Shown: positions 32,101 to 43,009 of the stretch, piece by piece
Numbering within the stretch: position 1 is the first letter of the stretch
Layout of the letters: each line of letters begins with the position of its first letter
Assembly (NCBI GenBank): GCA_963662175.1
Contig: OY759218.1
Location: 9,044,001 to 9,108,000 of the forward strand
Direction of reading: 5' to 3'
Length of the DNA: 64,000 nucleotides
Origin: Aradus depressus
Taxonomy: Eukaryota > Arthropoda > Insecta > Hemiptera > Aradidae
Notes under the pieces: generated by a model
What the model was told of the DNA's origin: nothing
The model's input: the letters and a program-made list of their open reading frames with translations, nothing else
The model's database searches: none
Made by a program: the position numbers and the translations under genes

Positions 32101-32721
32101 AAGTAGAGTCCCGCTAATCCGGACACCGATTATCCAGACATCCGATCAGATTTTAAAAAAACGCATTAAAATTTAGTAAACTAAAAATTTAATTTAGCGA
32201 GCGGTAAGTACGAAAATAATTCAAAGAGAGGGTTCGACTTGACTTACTCAGATGGCTACAATGAAAAAGTGCCAACAAAGAAGACGGCGCGCACACCTAC
32301 TTTCCAAGAAATGACTTTTTTCAGTGAGTCTAAAAATATTATTCTTGTTTTCATTACGTACTGTACATTGTTTTATTTTATAGTCCTGTTCAGAATTTAA
32401 TGTTTACATATTTCGTTTTTAAAATTCTTAATTATTATCATTATAACATTAATGTACCGTGGTTTCTTTTGTACAGTAGTAGTACTGTACAATAAATACA
32501 TTTTGAGTTTTGTTTTGTTAACCCTATCTCAGTTCGTTGGTCGAAAACTTAGATCTACTTATACATTACGTAGTATTGAAAATAAAATTAAGCTGAAAGA
32601 GAAAAAAAAATCGCTAAAATATTTATCATGTGCATTTTATTGCAAATTGCGTTTAATGCGGACTTTCGGTGATCCGGACGGGGTCCGGTCCCATCTAGTC
32701 CGGATTAGTGGGACTCTACTG
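32101..32721. mobile_element. pogo/Tigger-like MITE, 621 bp
   Basis: The ends are 24-bp inverted repeats: left agtagagtcccgctaatccg, right (reversed) agtagagtcccactaatccg, followed by gac on both. TA flanks the element on both sides (32099-32100 and 32722-32723), as expected for Tc1/mariner-pogo insertions. CAGTAGAGTCCC...AATCCGG ends are typical of the pogo/Tigger/Jerky branch. The interior (one 115-codon chance frame) lacks a transposase, so this is non-autonomous. Confidence 0.85.
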
Positions 32722-32967
32722 TACTTAATAAGCTGTCGGTTGCCCTGTAATCTTCTTTTCATATTCCTCACATTTAGTTGTACGCATTCAAGTGCCTGAA
32801 GCCACATTTGGTTTTTGTACAAAATGCTCAATGAAGTGTTATTTGGTTTATGCAGTTCATCCGATTGAAGACTTTTCTTGTTTTTTGACAATTAAAGTTT
32901 TGTGAGAGGGAGAATAGTGAGGCCGTGCCTCAACTTGCCAGTTTTTTGAGGAACAATCAGATGGATT

Positions 32968-33075
32968 ATTGATTTTACTTCCTCTACTATACAAAGTATA
33001 GGGGAAGATATGTAATCGGTCACAAATTCGATTTTGAGTTTTACTCGAAATTTCTTGTTTTGCGATCCCCTATGT
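32968..33075 (+). repeat. Family A 5' end
   Basis: tttacttcctctactataca, agtataggggaagatatgta and tcggtcacaaattcgatttt are the 5' landmarks; it breaks off after the gatcccctat phrase. Confidence 0.65.
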
Positions 33076-33084
33076 ATGTGTTTA

Positions 33085-33215
33085 TCAATATCAGCTTTGG
33101 CAGAACCCCATAGTTCAAGTTCATAAGTCCACATAGACTTGATTATTGTGTTATATATTAGTTCACAGGATGTCAAATATAAGATAGTCTGACCTCTCAC
33201 AGTTTTTTATTGGTA
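33085..33215 (-). mobile_element. Jockey-clade reverse transcriptase fragment
   Basis: The minus strand encodes RGQTILYLTSCELIYNTIIK followed by SMWTYELELWGSAKADI. 'LLYKTIIKPIWTYGIELWGSA' is the signature of Jockey-type reverse transcriptases just C-terminal of the thumb. It is flanked by a ctagccggctttcgaggttt segment (33229) and cut off downstream by family A. Confidence 0.75.
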
Positions 33216-33790
33216 GTAATAGCTAGCCGGCTTTCGAGGTTTCCCTCATCATCAGGCAGTCTACAAAAGAACCATCCATAATATAATATGTAATATAAAT
33301 AGCAAAGACAAATAAAAACACAATTTTTGATTAAACATACCTGATAAAAATTAAAAATTTTGAATAGAACTAAATAATATAATAAAAATAAATAAATAAC
33401 AATCTAAAACATTAACAATTTAAAATATCATGGATGGGGACAGACGAGATATCCCTGTCCACCATCTGAGTCACAACTGGGAGAACGGTGTACGTGAGAC
33501 TGGACAGACCTCCCATCCCCTCTCTAGAGTTGAGGAGGGGGGGGACTCTCTCTTCCTCCTTTCCAATTTGATTTCTATACTTTCCAATGTATCCATCTTT
33601 CTACTTTTTTGGACATGATGCAGTAACGAGACTGAACCGGAATATGAAACCATTGAAGAAATAACTAAATTGTTTGATGTTATTCGGTGTGGTGGAGGCG
33701 ATGGGGGAGAGGCGCGCAAGATTCTATCTTCTCATTAGGAATGATTCGAAAAAGAAACGACCAATTATCTGATTGCACGAAATATGTATC
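33216..33790. other. Unassigned sequence
   Basis: AT-rich up to 33420, then mixed sequence with short frames on both strands (33430-33720) that match nothing recognised. Confidence 0.4.
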
Positions 33791-33794
33791 TACC

Positions 33795-34790
33795 AGTCAA
33801 CGACAGGTGACATAACTGGTATGGAATGTAGCTAAGTAGACTAGAGTTGTAGGTATAAGGGGAGGTGAAGGGGCGCAGGAGCCCAGGGGTGGATCTACCC
33901 AACGACAGGTGACATAACTGGTATGGAATGTAGCTAAGTAGAACTAGAGTTGTAGGTAGAAGGGGAGGTGAAGTTGAGACAGGAGCCCAGGGGTAGATCT
34001 ACCCAACGACAGGTGACATAACTGGTATGGAATGTAGCTAAGTAGAACTAGAGTTGTAGGTAGAAGGGGAGGTGAAGGGGAGGCAGGAGCCCAGGGGTGG
34101 ATCTACCCAAAGACAAGTGACATAACTTGTATGGAATGTAGCTAAGTAGAACTAGAGTTGTAGGTAGAAGGGGAGGCCGACAGGTGACATAACTTGTATG
34201 GAATGTAGATAAGTAGAATAGAGTTGTAGGTAGAAGGGGAGGTGAAGGGGAGGCAGGAGCCCAGGGGTGGATCACCCAACGACAGGTGACATAACTGGTA
34301 TGGAATGTAGCTAAGTAGAACTAGAGTTGTAGGTAGAAGGGGAGGCAGGAGCCCAGGGGTGGATCTACCCAACGACAAGTGACATATCTGGTATGGAATG
34401 TAGCTAAGTAGAACTAGAGTTTTAGGTAGAAGGGGAGGCTGACAGGTGACATATCTTGTATGGAATGTAGATAAGTAGAATAGAGTTGTAGGTACAAGGG
34501 GAGGTGAAGGGGAGGCAGGAGCCCAGGGGTGGATCACCCAACGACAGGTGACATAACTGGTATGGAATGTAGCTAAGTAGAACTAGAGTTGTAGGTAGAA
34601 GGGGAGGTGAAGGGGCGCAGGAGCCCAGGGGTGATCTACCCAACGACAGGTGACATAACTGGTATGGAATGTAGCTAAGTAGAACTAGAGTTGTAGGTAG
34701 AAGGGGAGGTGAAGGGGAGGCAGGAGCCCGGGGTGGATCACCCAACGACAGGTGACATAAGTATGGAATGAAGCTGAATATACAAAATTT
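33795..34790. repeat. Minisatellite, about 104-bp unit
   Basis: Roughly ten units beginning cgacaggtgacataactggt, with starts near 33902, 34007, 34278, 34543 and 34644, and including tagctaagtagaactagagt and caggagcccaggggtggatc. Two units (near 34181 and 34441) are shortened to about 70-95 bases by the same internal deletion, which suggests a higher-order duplication. The frames of up to 131 codons on the minus strand are array by-products. Confidence 0.95.
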
Positions 34791-34794
34791 TTGT

Positions 34795-35535
34795 AGGTAG
34801 GAATATCTGGACTATAATCTGGGGGAGGCGATATTTTCGAACTATAGTTACATCGACATAGTAAATAAATCGTTATTTGTGTATGAGTGTAACAATTTGG
34901 AGGTACGGTGTTGAACTCTAGCAGTAGATGGGAGGGGTGGTGAGGTGAGGTAAGGTGGGTGGTGTGGAAGTGAAGGGTGGGATGACTGGGCGGGAAACTG
35001 GCTGGAGGCAGGAGCCCGGGGGTGGATCTCTGATTTGTGGCTCCAGGTTAATGGCTCGGAAACAGAGAACACTCTTTCGAAATTAATCCAATTATACCAG
35101 ACCGGGATACGAATCCTACCACCCACCAACTTTAGATTATTTAAATTATCTATCTGGGGACTCATCTATATCTTTGTATGCCGAAACGTTCCCTTTGACC
35201 AGGGTGACTCACTTTTGATCAGTCAATGTCGGGACATGAACCTTAAAAAATCAGGACACAACCGAAAAAATCGGAATTTTTCATTGGACCATCAGATTAA
35301 ACCTTGTATCATTTGTTAATATTGTTATTTTTTCTATGTTATGTGGCATTTGAACACAATTTTCTCAGTGTTGTATGATTGTAAAAAAAAGATACTTGAG
35401 GATTATCGATGGGGGGACTCGAGGGGCAACCTTAAGATCACTTTTCACACCCTCAATATTTGCATAGCGTCGTCCCCATAGGCCACCCCTCAGTTTAGCC
35501 GCACGCCTTGTACCCCCATTAGTTGTAGCACTGTA
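34795..35535. other. Unassigned sequence
   Basis: At 35002-35030 ggaggcaggagcccgggggt is a stray copy of a phrase from the preceding minisatellite. Otherwise nothing recognised. Confidence 0.45.
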
Positions 35536-35537
35536 TA

Positions 35538-35695
35538 TAACACACTATAAAAACCTTAGCGTATGGAACACACTATAGAAACCTTAGCGTATGGAACACA
35601 CATAGAAACCTTAGCGTGTGGAACCCACTATAGAAACCTTAGCGTATGGAACACACTATAGAAACCTTAGCATGTGTATGTGGAACACACTATAT
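35538..35695. repeat. Minisatellite, about 30-36 bp unit
   Basis: Five units of cacactatagaaaccttagc and gtatggaa with small length changes. Confidence 0.9.
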
Positions 35696-35699
35696 TTTG

Positions 35700-36790
35700 G
35701 CGATGGCTGGATCTCGAACAGTTTTTTTTAAAATACTGACTGATGTCCAAAACAAACTTATGCCTTAATTTTTTCCGAATTTCCCCGAGTCGGTTGGTTA
35801 GATTGACGCACCGGCGGTAAAAAGGCTCTCGACCACACCCCGCCGAGGGGACATCCGACCTTCCAAAAAAGAGAACATCCTAAGGGAGAGGAAGGGGCCT
35901 AAAGGTAAGGGAGCTCCGGAGAGAAGGGGAGGAATGTGAAAACCTACTACTTCGCTCCGGTCCCAGCAGCAGAAAATGCCAGAGACTGGCTTCCGTTGCT
36001 CGTGCCGGTAACCACAGCCACGACGAATCTAACCTCAGTAGGTGGTGCCGCTTGGAAGCTGACATTATAAATTCAGCTGAGGTTCTCGACCGATTCATTT
36101 CCTTCTAAAGTTTTTATTATTCATAATTTTGTTTCAAGAGAAAACTCCAATTTTTCTTTTTTAACTACGTTTGTAACTTCAGGCATTTTGGTTTGTGCAT
36201 TCGGTATTTTCCTCAAGAGGACTGAAGGAAAAACGAAAGGGGTTGAGAGCGACAGAGAATTCGGAGAACATATCTATTTGATGAAAACCCTTTATTAGTT
36301 ATAGTAGCTACTAGGTATAGGCGATAGTCGATAGTGCTATCGATAGTCCAATCAACTATCGAGATTAATTTTCCTTCATTATAGGGGATAGGTTTTGAAT
36401 AAAAAATGAATAAATAAAAAAAATAAATAAAATAAAAAACTACAAAAAAAAAAGAAGTTTATCGAAATGTTCATATATATTTTTAAAAAAGATGCGTAAC
36501 TTTTCTACTCAAGTTGATCAATTGATCGGAAACAGATTGTTTTGTACTCATTTCTGAACCTCCACTTATACAGGCGGAAGAGTCTCATGCCACAGATAAC
36601 GTTCCACAACTGTATCATGTGATTATCAATAGCTCTGCTCCGGATCGATTAGGGGCCCCTCTTATCAGTAGAGATGGATCAGGGAGTTGGCAGGGTAGAG
36701 GAGGTGCCCCCAACAGTTTTCCTGCCTAGGTAGGCCAGTGCAACACCCAGTCTTGTCCCACATCCTATTTACAGCAAACTTTCACTTACT
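35700..36790. other. Unassigned sequence with clustered TATCGATA-type sites
   Basis: 35880-36090 is GC-richer with an open 72-codon minus frame of no recognised family. At 36321-36365 cgatagtcgatag, gctatcgatag and aactatcgag form a cluster; TATCGATA is the DREF-binding DRE of insect core promoters. No other promoter element was seen. Confidence 0.4.
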
Positions 36791-36794
36791 TGTT

Positions 36795-36965
36795 TACTTG
36801 CTACCAGCTATACGAAGTATAGGGAGAAGTTATGTAATCTGTCAAATATTCAATGCAGAGTTCTCAACAGAATTTCATGTTTTCCGACCTCGAGATTCCA
36901 AATATGTAAAAAAAAAGCTGTGTGTCTGTGAGCAGAATGGACGTATGTTCGCCACAATATATTTG
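36795..36965 (+). repeat. Family A 5' end
   Basis: taccagctatacgaagtata, gggagaagttatgtaatctg and gtgtctgtgagcagaatgga mark the 5' third of the family. Confidence 0.65.
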
Positions 36966-37079
36966 GATTTCAAGTCGAGTCAAGGCAAACTCACTTTGCA
37001 GTCTTTATAATCCTTAATAGAAGCAGTTGACGATATACCTTCAGACATGTAAATATTCCTCATGAGACTAATTTTATTT

Positions 37080-38350
37080 TATGCCATCTAGATCTGAGAT
37101 CACTAGATCCTCGTACCCGACAGAACTTTTAGGTTGCGCTAACACACATACCAGTAGTATTCCATCTTTTGGTTCTTTAGTTAGACAACCTTGTCGGGCC
37201 TTGAAAAGGAGTGCTGAAAATAATTTTGAACGTAGAAATAATAAATGAATTGCTCGTTCTAGTCGAGCCAATCCTCATCAAACTAAGCCTGTTTTATTTT
37301 CTAATAAATCGCCAAGTAAGGCTTCATATAAGGAGAGTAGCCATTCTATTCAGAGAAACCCTATATAGCAGTTATCAACTACTCCAGAGCAATGTTTAGT
37401 TCGTAAGGAATTCCATTTTCCTTATATACGAGTATGTCCTACGGTTCTGCAATCTACAGGGGATGAAAGGCAAAAACGCATTGCTAGTTGGAAGGGATGT
37501 AGAAACTGTCTAAAACCAGATTCAGCTTTCATTTGTCCTTTGATATGATCATCTCGGATACGTCAGGGTAGACATCAGGTTCTTCCGGCAACTAGGACTA
37601 TAACTTGAGGTTTTTCTAAACAGGTTTCTAAACTAGGTCATAGTTTTCTGAAGAACGTGAAAAGCGCCATAAACTACATGATGCGACCTCCATAGGACCC
37701 CAAACTTGAGTTATTTAATAAGACTTTATCAGCAATATTCCACCTATCCACTTGTGGACATTACCTGCTGGCAGTCAGGAAAAGCCGTCGATTGTTTATT
37801 TAGCGCCGATCTGTCTGCCAGTCTTACTTATTACTTTCCATAGTTGATTATATTGTTAAGGGGTCATTTTCTGACTTACCCGAGCAAACCAAATTAAATG
37901 CGTTTTTTTAAAACGACTCCGATAATTTACATAATTAATTCTCTAAATTCTGGGAATTGGAAGAGGTCCAAACCAAGAACCATCTGGACCCAGAGGATGA
38001 GTTGTGTGAAAGACATTTTCAAGGCACCAACTGTACGCTTACGTGGTGACATTGTCTTTTAAACCTACTGCTACCTGCTCATCTTTGATTAGCTGATCAA
38101 ACCCGGCTGCTCTAAATTAAATTAAAATCATTTTCAAGGAGTCCAAATTATACTACAACCTTTCACTCTGCTGGGAGTATCGCAATTTTCAAGAATATCT
38201 CGACTTAAGCCAACTAATGACAGCCCATCTTCCCTATAGCCTTCACTGAACTGCTCCCGTTCTTGCACCCCTTCACCGTCACTAACACAACTGGGGCGTC
38301 CTGTCGGGACTCCATCAGTTTATTTGCTGTGTTCGGACGGAAAGTGTTTA
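37080..38350 (+). mobile_element. BEL/Pao LTR retrotransposon remnant (gag to pol)
   Basis: Plus-strand frames, broken by stops and frameshifts, follow BEL/Pao order. Near 37458-37555: GDERQKRIASWKGCRNCLKP, a degraded gag zinc knuckle. Near 37790: IDCLFSADLSAS, like the 'IDLLLGAD' motif after the protease. At 37950-38052: FWELEEVQTKN, LDPEDELCERHFQGTN, the diagnostic 'FW..EE...LSPED..CE..F' start of the reverse transcriptase region. At 38190-38235: FQEYLDLSQLMTAHLP, like 'F..EYL.LGHM....P'. At 38295: GASCRDSIS, like 'VFDASC.TS'. No LTRs were found and no segment is intact, so the copy is old and dead. Dense coding-like sequence without family A-E matches sets it apart from its neighbours. Confidence 0.8.
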
Positions 38351-38369
38351 CTCACGGGGGCCCCCCTCT

Positions 38370-39165
38370 TTATGTACAGAATACATATTTATTTTCCATT
38401 TTTTTCTTCATTTATTTTTTTTTAAATTAAACCAACACCAATGTTTGGATAGGACAAACTGTTTTCGCGAAATCAAGCAAACGTCATCTTATCGTTTTCG
38501 GCATGTATCTCTCAAGGTGGCCTTCGAAAAATCGTATTACGTATAAAATGTGCCTTTCAGTTTTCTTTTTTCTTTAAAGATTTCTTGATTAGGCCATAAA
38601 GATAAGCGCTATCTTGCAAGATATACTTATGCCACGAACTAAAGTGATCTTGGCTTTCATGTGATTCCATTGAAAATTTAATCAGATCTAAGATATCACA
38701 AGTAACATTTTTCTTCTCAAATTTGAAGTTTATTACTACAGTCATTTTTGAGTAATAACGCTTACATAGTTCCAATCACATACACACACCATGTTTTTTA
38801 GATTTGCTTGATTAACGTGAATAACCTTTCTATCGAAAAATTGGCCCTCTAAGAAGATGTTCCTTATAAAATTTCCAACTATCGTAGTACCCTCAGATGT
38901 GAAATAAAACTCATCCTAACAAAGTTATAGCCCTATAAAAAATGCAAAATAAATGTCTGTAAGATATAGATCAAAGTAATGTTTATATTGTAACGCATGC
39001 CAACACATTTTAAAATACATTTTTTTTATTGGTAGTTCCATTAAAAAGGATTTAAAAAAGAAAACAAAATCCTATGTGGCCATAACAGGACTCTCTTATA
39101 CCAATTATATTTTTACAGATCACTCTCCCTCCACCTCACGCTCTCAAATTCATTTCAGATTGACT
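38370..39165. repeat. Family C, halves in opposite orientation
   Basis: 38460-38790 is the reverse of about 13080-13440 (cggcatgtatctctcaaggt corresponds to the reverse of the gagatacatgccgaaaac block). 38800-39165 is forward and matches about 13440-13790 (ttctatcgaaaaattgg, aaagttatagccctataaaa, tattgtaacgcatgccaaca, ctctcttataccaattat). An inversion of one half, or two truncated copies, joined at about 38795. Confidence 0.65.
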
Positions 39166-39725
39166 ATGATTATTGGATTATAGGTCACCTTCTTTCCAAC
39201 TTCTGGTCTCGACCTCTCCCCTGCACCTGACCCATGTCCTCACATCCACCCAACAACATTTATCTCTCCATTCGTGCCAAACAACCAAACAGGGAACCCT
39301 ACCTCTTTTTTTCTCTGTCTTTACCAAATCCTTCTTTCCAACTCCACTATTCCGTAATTCTCCATCCTTGTTTCATAACCTATATTCCCAACGTTCCTAA
39401 TCCATAGTGTGGTCGACCATTATATCATGTTCCCTGCCAGACATTTTCCCAAGAATCCTTATTTTTTCCTCTCTATTCCACCTACATAAAGAACAGTTCA
39501 TGCCTAAAATATTTCAAATACCTCTTTTATGTCAGCATTACGACCGAATTTACATTCTATTAATCTCGGTTCAGCTCTACCACAATTCAATGGATGTACC
39601 AAATCCATCCAAATCTGAGCCAAAAGCCACATCGAAATCTCTTAAAACTAGAGCATTACCGCTTGAAGCTCTCAATATGTGTATAGAACGACGTTCCCGA
39701 AAACATGTTTTTTTATGAAATCACA
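39165..39725 (+). pseudogene. Possible decayed retrotransposon coding region
   Basis: C/T-rich plus-strand frames (75 and 103 codons) contain QTTKQGTLPLFFSVFTKSFF and similar stretches that faintly resemble the C-terminal part of LINE reverse transcriptases. There is no strong motif, and host intron is the alternative. Confidence 0.25.
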
Positions 39726-39730
39726 TAGGT

Positions 39731-39894
39731 GTTGACACCGGTGTAAGTTTCAGCCGACACAGAATCTGATGAGCAGTCTGCATATGCTGGAGGAGTGTTT
39801 CCCTATTATATCAGTGGGTCTGTGCTAGGCCCTATTTCAGGATGAGTTCCATCCTTTCATCGAGGCTCTCCTTCCACATTTGTCAGTACCAGTT
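39731..39894 (+). pseudogene. Partial tandem duplicate of the NFI exon and its 5' intron
   Basis: This ~165-bp unit aligns with 39895-40052. Shared parts include gatgagcagtct, gaggagtgtttccctatt, a polypyrimidine-type stretch with TTTCAG (ending 39840), and the first ~43 bases of the exon (39841 on), which read [13 protein letters not shown]. The copy stops there, so the rest of the exon is missing. In the intron part about one base in six differs, but in the exon part only two bases differ and both are silent (CCT/CCA proline, CTT/CTA leucine). The frame upstream of its acceptor contains a TAG. It may be a decoy acceptor, a remnant of an alternative exon, or an assembly artefact of two haplotypes. 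Confidence 0.8.
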
Positions 39895-40007
39895 GTCAAC
39901 ACTGGGTTGGGTGTTTTGCAGACACTCCGCCTGATGAGCAGTCTCTGCACATGTTTGAGGAGTGTTTCCCTATTGTATCAGTAGATCTGTGTTTGGCTCT
40001 GTTTCAG

Positions 40008-40163
40008 GATGAGTTCCATCCATTCATCGAGGCTCTCCTACCACATGTCAAATCCTTCTCATACACCTGGTTCAACCTCCAGGCGGCCAAGAGAAAGTAC
40101 TTCAAAAAACACGAGAAGAGGATGTCCCTCGAGGAGGAGCGGCGGTGCAAGGAGGAACTCATG
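40008..40163 (+). CDS. NfI: Nuclear factor I, internal exon (start of DNA-binding domain)
   Basis: This 156-base exon encodes 52 residues beginning [20 protein letters not shown], continuing [20 protein letters not shown] and ending [10 protein letters not shown]. This is the N-terminal part of the Nuclear factor I DNA-binding domain, among the most conserved metazoan transcription factor sequences. NFI dimers bind TTGGC(N5)GCCAA sites in the nucleus and control transcription. The 3' splice site is gtgtttggctctgtttcag (AG at 40006-40007) and the 5' splice site is ATG/gtaatt at 40164. The exon starts in phase 0 at DEF, the same boundary as exon 2 of vertebrate NFI genes; vertebrates continue far beyond this point, so an extra intron follows ELM here. 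The frame is also open upstream to an ATG at 39951, so a different N-terminus cannot be excluded. The next conserved part (WASRLL... and the redox-sensitive cysteines) was not found in the window, so the following intron exceeds 23.8 kb or that exon lies elsewhere. Confidence 0.93.
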
Positions 40164-41990
40164 GTAATTATTAGCATTTAACTACTAACAGTTCCTTCCA
40201 AATCCATCCAAATCCTTTATACAGAGTGCCCCAAGTAAGAAAGCCATCATCATGACATCTTTTAAACTGGGGAATCGTCCTAACTTCCATGTGGTACCAT
40301 TAAAAATTAAAATTTGGTCAATTTAATTTTGAAAGTCGAAAAAAGAAACTTGAAAAAACATTAAAATTAAATTAAGCGCAATACACAGGTATTCTTTTGT
40401 GGACTAACAGTTATTATGAAAACCTGTTAAAAAAACTATCTCATTTAGCAAATATTACTTACCATTAGCTCTTTTTCTGTACAATTGTTCCATTAATTTC
40501 TTGTGACTGAAATGCGAAAAAACTCAGTCAAATCGCACATTAACAATTGTTGATAGCTAAAATGTTTAATAATTTTTTCCTGTTGACTTATTTCAAGACT
40601 TTTTACTACCTAAAAATTATTAGCTGAATTTTTATGTTCTCTCATTTTAATTTAGTATTCTAACTTTTTAATTATTTATTATATTTATATTTTGATAGGC
40701 TCTTTTGGGTTATGTTTCGTCTACTCAACTTCAAAGATTGCTAAAGTAATCTATTGATTTCAACAGTCATTCATTAACCAGTGGTTATATTGAAAGCCAA
40801 CATTGTGGGTACTTTCCCTCCCCTCTACCAACCCTAGACTGCCGACCCCCCAAACACGCCTTGACACCGCAGTGTCTAGCCAAGTTACATCATTAATGAA
40901 TGAATAAGTACTATTACTTTTTTTTTTACAGCTTGTGACATATTTGTATTACTGTAATGATAAATGAAAAGTTAATAACAGGTGTGTGATTTTTTCGACA
41001 TATGTATCTTGAATAAAACAAAATATATTTAAGCATCCAAAATATTTTGTTATTAACAGATGTAATGTTTTATTGCTATTATTATTATATGTGTATGAAT
41101 ATACAATATTTTTTAGTGGGAGACAGTCTCTCACTTTTTACGTACCTCTGTTTTATTTTAACATTTTTTGTGCGGGAAGATTGTTTACCGTGAAGCAAGT
41201 GGCCTCCCCCACCACTCTCCTTCTCATAGGTTATATGGTTGCTCAACATTTTGAACGAGAGGAGGGTCGTGGGAGGCGAAACTTAAGATTATTTTTTAAG
41301 ATTATTACTGGTTATTTTTTGAAAGTTGATAGACCTTACCAAAGATCTAGCAAATCAAAAATTCAACAATTTTTGTCATATGCATATTTTTTCAGCATAA
41401 ATGGGAACGATATTTGAGAAAATATAAATGATCAGTTTCTTTCAAAGCCATTATGTGTACCAGCTTACATAACTTCAGATCCCACAACTTGGTGACCACA
41501 ATCAAATTAACAACAATTTTGGCATATTAGCTAACTTCCGTGGTTTCCACAGCTGGCGAGCTCACGGCACACAGGGTACGACAAGGGTACGACAGCGCCA
41601 GTTGCCCAAATAAGTCCAAGCCACCGAAATATGGTAACTGCTGCACAAACCCCTCTCCACTTATATCTTGGATGATTTGACCAGAAATATATTGAATAGG
41701 TTCTACAAAGACTTTTTTTTATGTTGTAATAGTACAGTAGTTCTTGCCGAATATATGAGGTTCCAGGGTCCCCATAAGTAAATTCATTTAACAAGTTTCA
41801 GCTCAATTCATCTTTCTTAATTTGAAACTCTTCTAGCGTCAACCCACCTCGTCCTGTCGTCATTGTGAGATCGTGAAGAGTTACATTTTATCATGTTTAG
41901 TTCAAAGAAAGAAAATAAATAAATAAACCAAAAGCTATTAAAAAAATATGAATTGATAGAATGCATATTCGGAGTGGATTTGAATGGGGG
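40164..41990. other. Probable NFI intron, AT-rich
   Basis: Follows the NFI donor site. tacagagtgccccaagtaag at 40221 resembles the transposon-end motif of 3396. 41520-41830 holds mixed sequence with an 87-codon minus frame of no recognised family. No further NFI exon was seen. Confidence 0.45.
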
Positions 41991-42039
41991 CGCCGAGAAG
42001 TCGAGGCGAACAAATCAATAGGAGGAACGGAGTGAAGTT

Positions 42040-42600
42040 GTGCCGCCTGTACTGGAAGCCGAGGGGACAGCCACTGAGCCGTCTTTACTGAAGGCTGAGG
42101 GGCAGCCACTGAGCCGCCTGAACTGGAGGCTGAGGGGCAGCCACTGGACCGCCTGAACTGGAGGCTGAGGGGCAGCCACTGAGCCGTCTTTACTGAAGGC
42201 TGAGGGGCAGCCACTGAGCCGCCTGAACTGGAGGCTGAGGGGACAGCCACTGAGCCGTCTTTACTGAAGGCTGAGGGGCAGCCACTGGGCCGTCTTTACT
42301 GGAGGCTGAGGGGCAGCCACTGAGCCGTCTTTACTGAAGGCTGAGGGACAGCCACTGAGCCGTCTTTACTGAAGGCTGAGGGGCAGCCACTGGGCCGCCT
42401 GAACTGGAGGCTGAGGGGCAGCCACTGAGCCGTCTTTACTGAAGGCTGAGGGGCAGCCACTGAGCCGCCTGAACTGGAGGCTGAGGGGCAGCCACTGGGC
42501 CGCCTGAACTGGAGGCTGAGGGACATCCATTGCCACAACCACTAAGTCGCCTGTACTGGAGGCTGCGGGACAGCCCCTGCCACAACTACTAAGCCGCTTG
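42040..42600. repeat. Minisatellite, 35-bp unit with two alternating variants
   Basis: About 16 units of ggctgaggggcagccactga. They come in two versions: one with gccgcctgaactggag and one with gccgtctttactgaag, interleaved irregularly. Minus-strand frames over it (117 and 80 codons) translate a repeating peptide but start and stop at array edges. Confidence 0.95.
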
Positions 42601-43009
42601 TACGATATTTTGAGGGACAGCCACTAAACCACCATTCAAAAATGCCTCATAACAAAGGGGGTTAAATAGTCACTCAGCAAGATTATAGTTAGCCGAACTT
42701 TTGAAAATGTTCCTTATAGCTCAGAAAATTTAGACATATAACTTTTCTGTCTTTTTGTGTTAATTATTGTAATTAACCCCCTTACGAAAATGAAGTTCCT
42801 TATATAATATATTTTTCACTTAGGGAGGATAGTTTTTTTAAAACATTTTTCCTAATAATATTAAAGGGTGAGGGTAGTTTTTCCAGGTGAAAGTGAAGCA
42901 GTTTGTCTAAATTACACTATCTCATTTCAATAGACCGCTGTTTAGAAACCTGTTGAATAGTAAAAAATCGGCCATTCGTATTCTTCGTTAAATAGTCTAT
43001 TTAATGTAT

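Noticed and set aside
33795..34790. CRISPR-like array
   Set aside because: Units are contiguous tandem repeats without unique spacers, in a eukaryotic genome.
41897..42538. Frames of 117 and 80 codons as a repetitive secreted protein
   Set aside because: 35-bp unit is not a multiple of three, there is no signal peptide, and the frames shift within the array.
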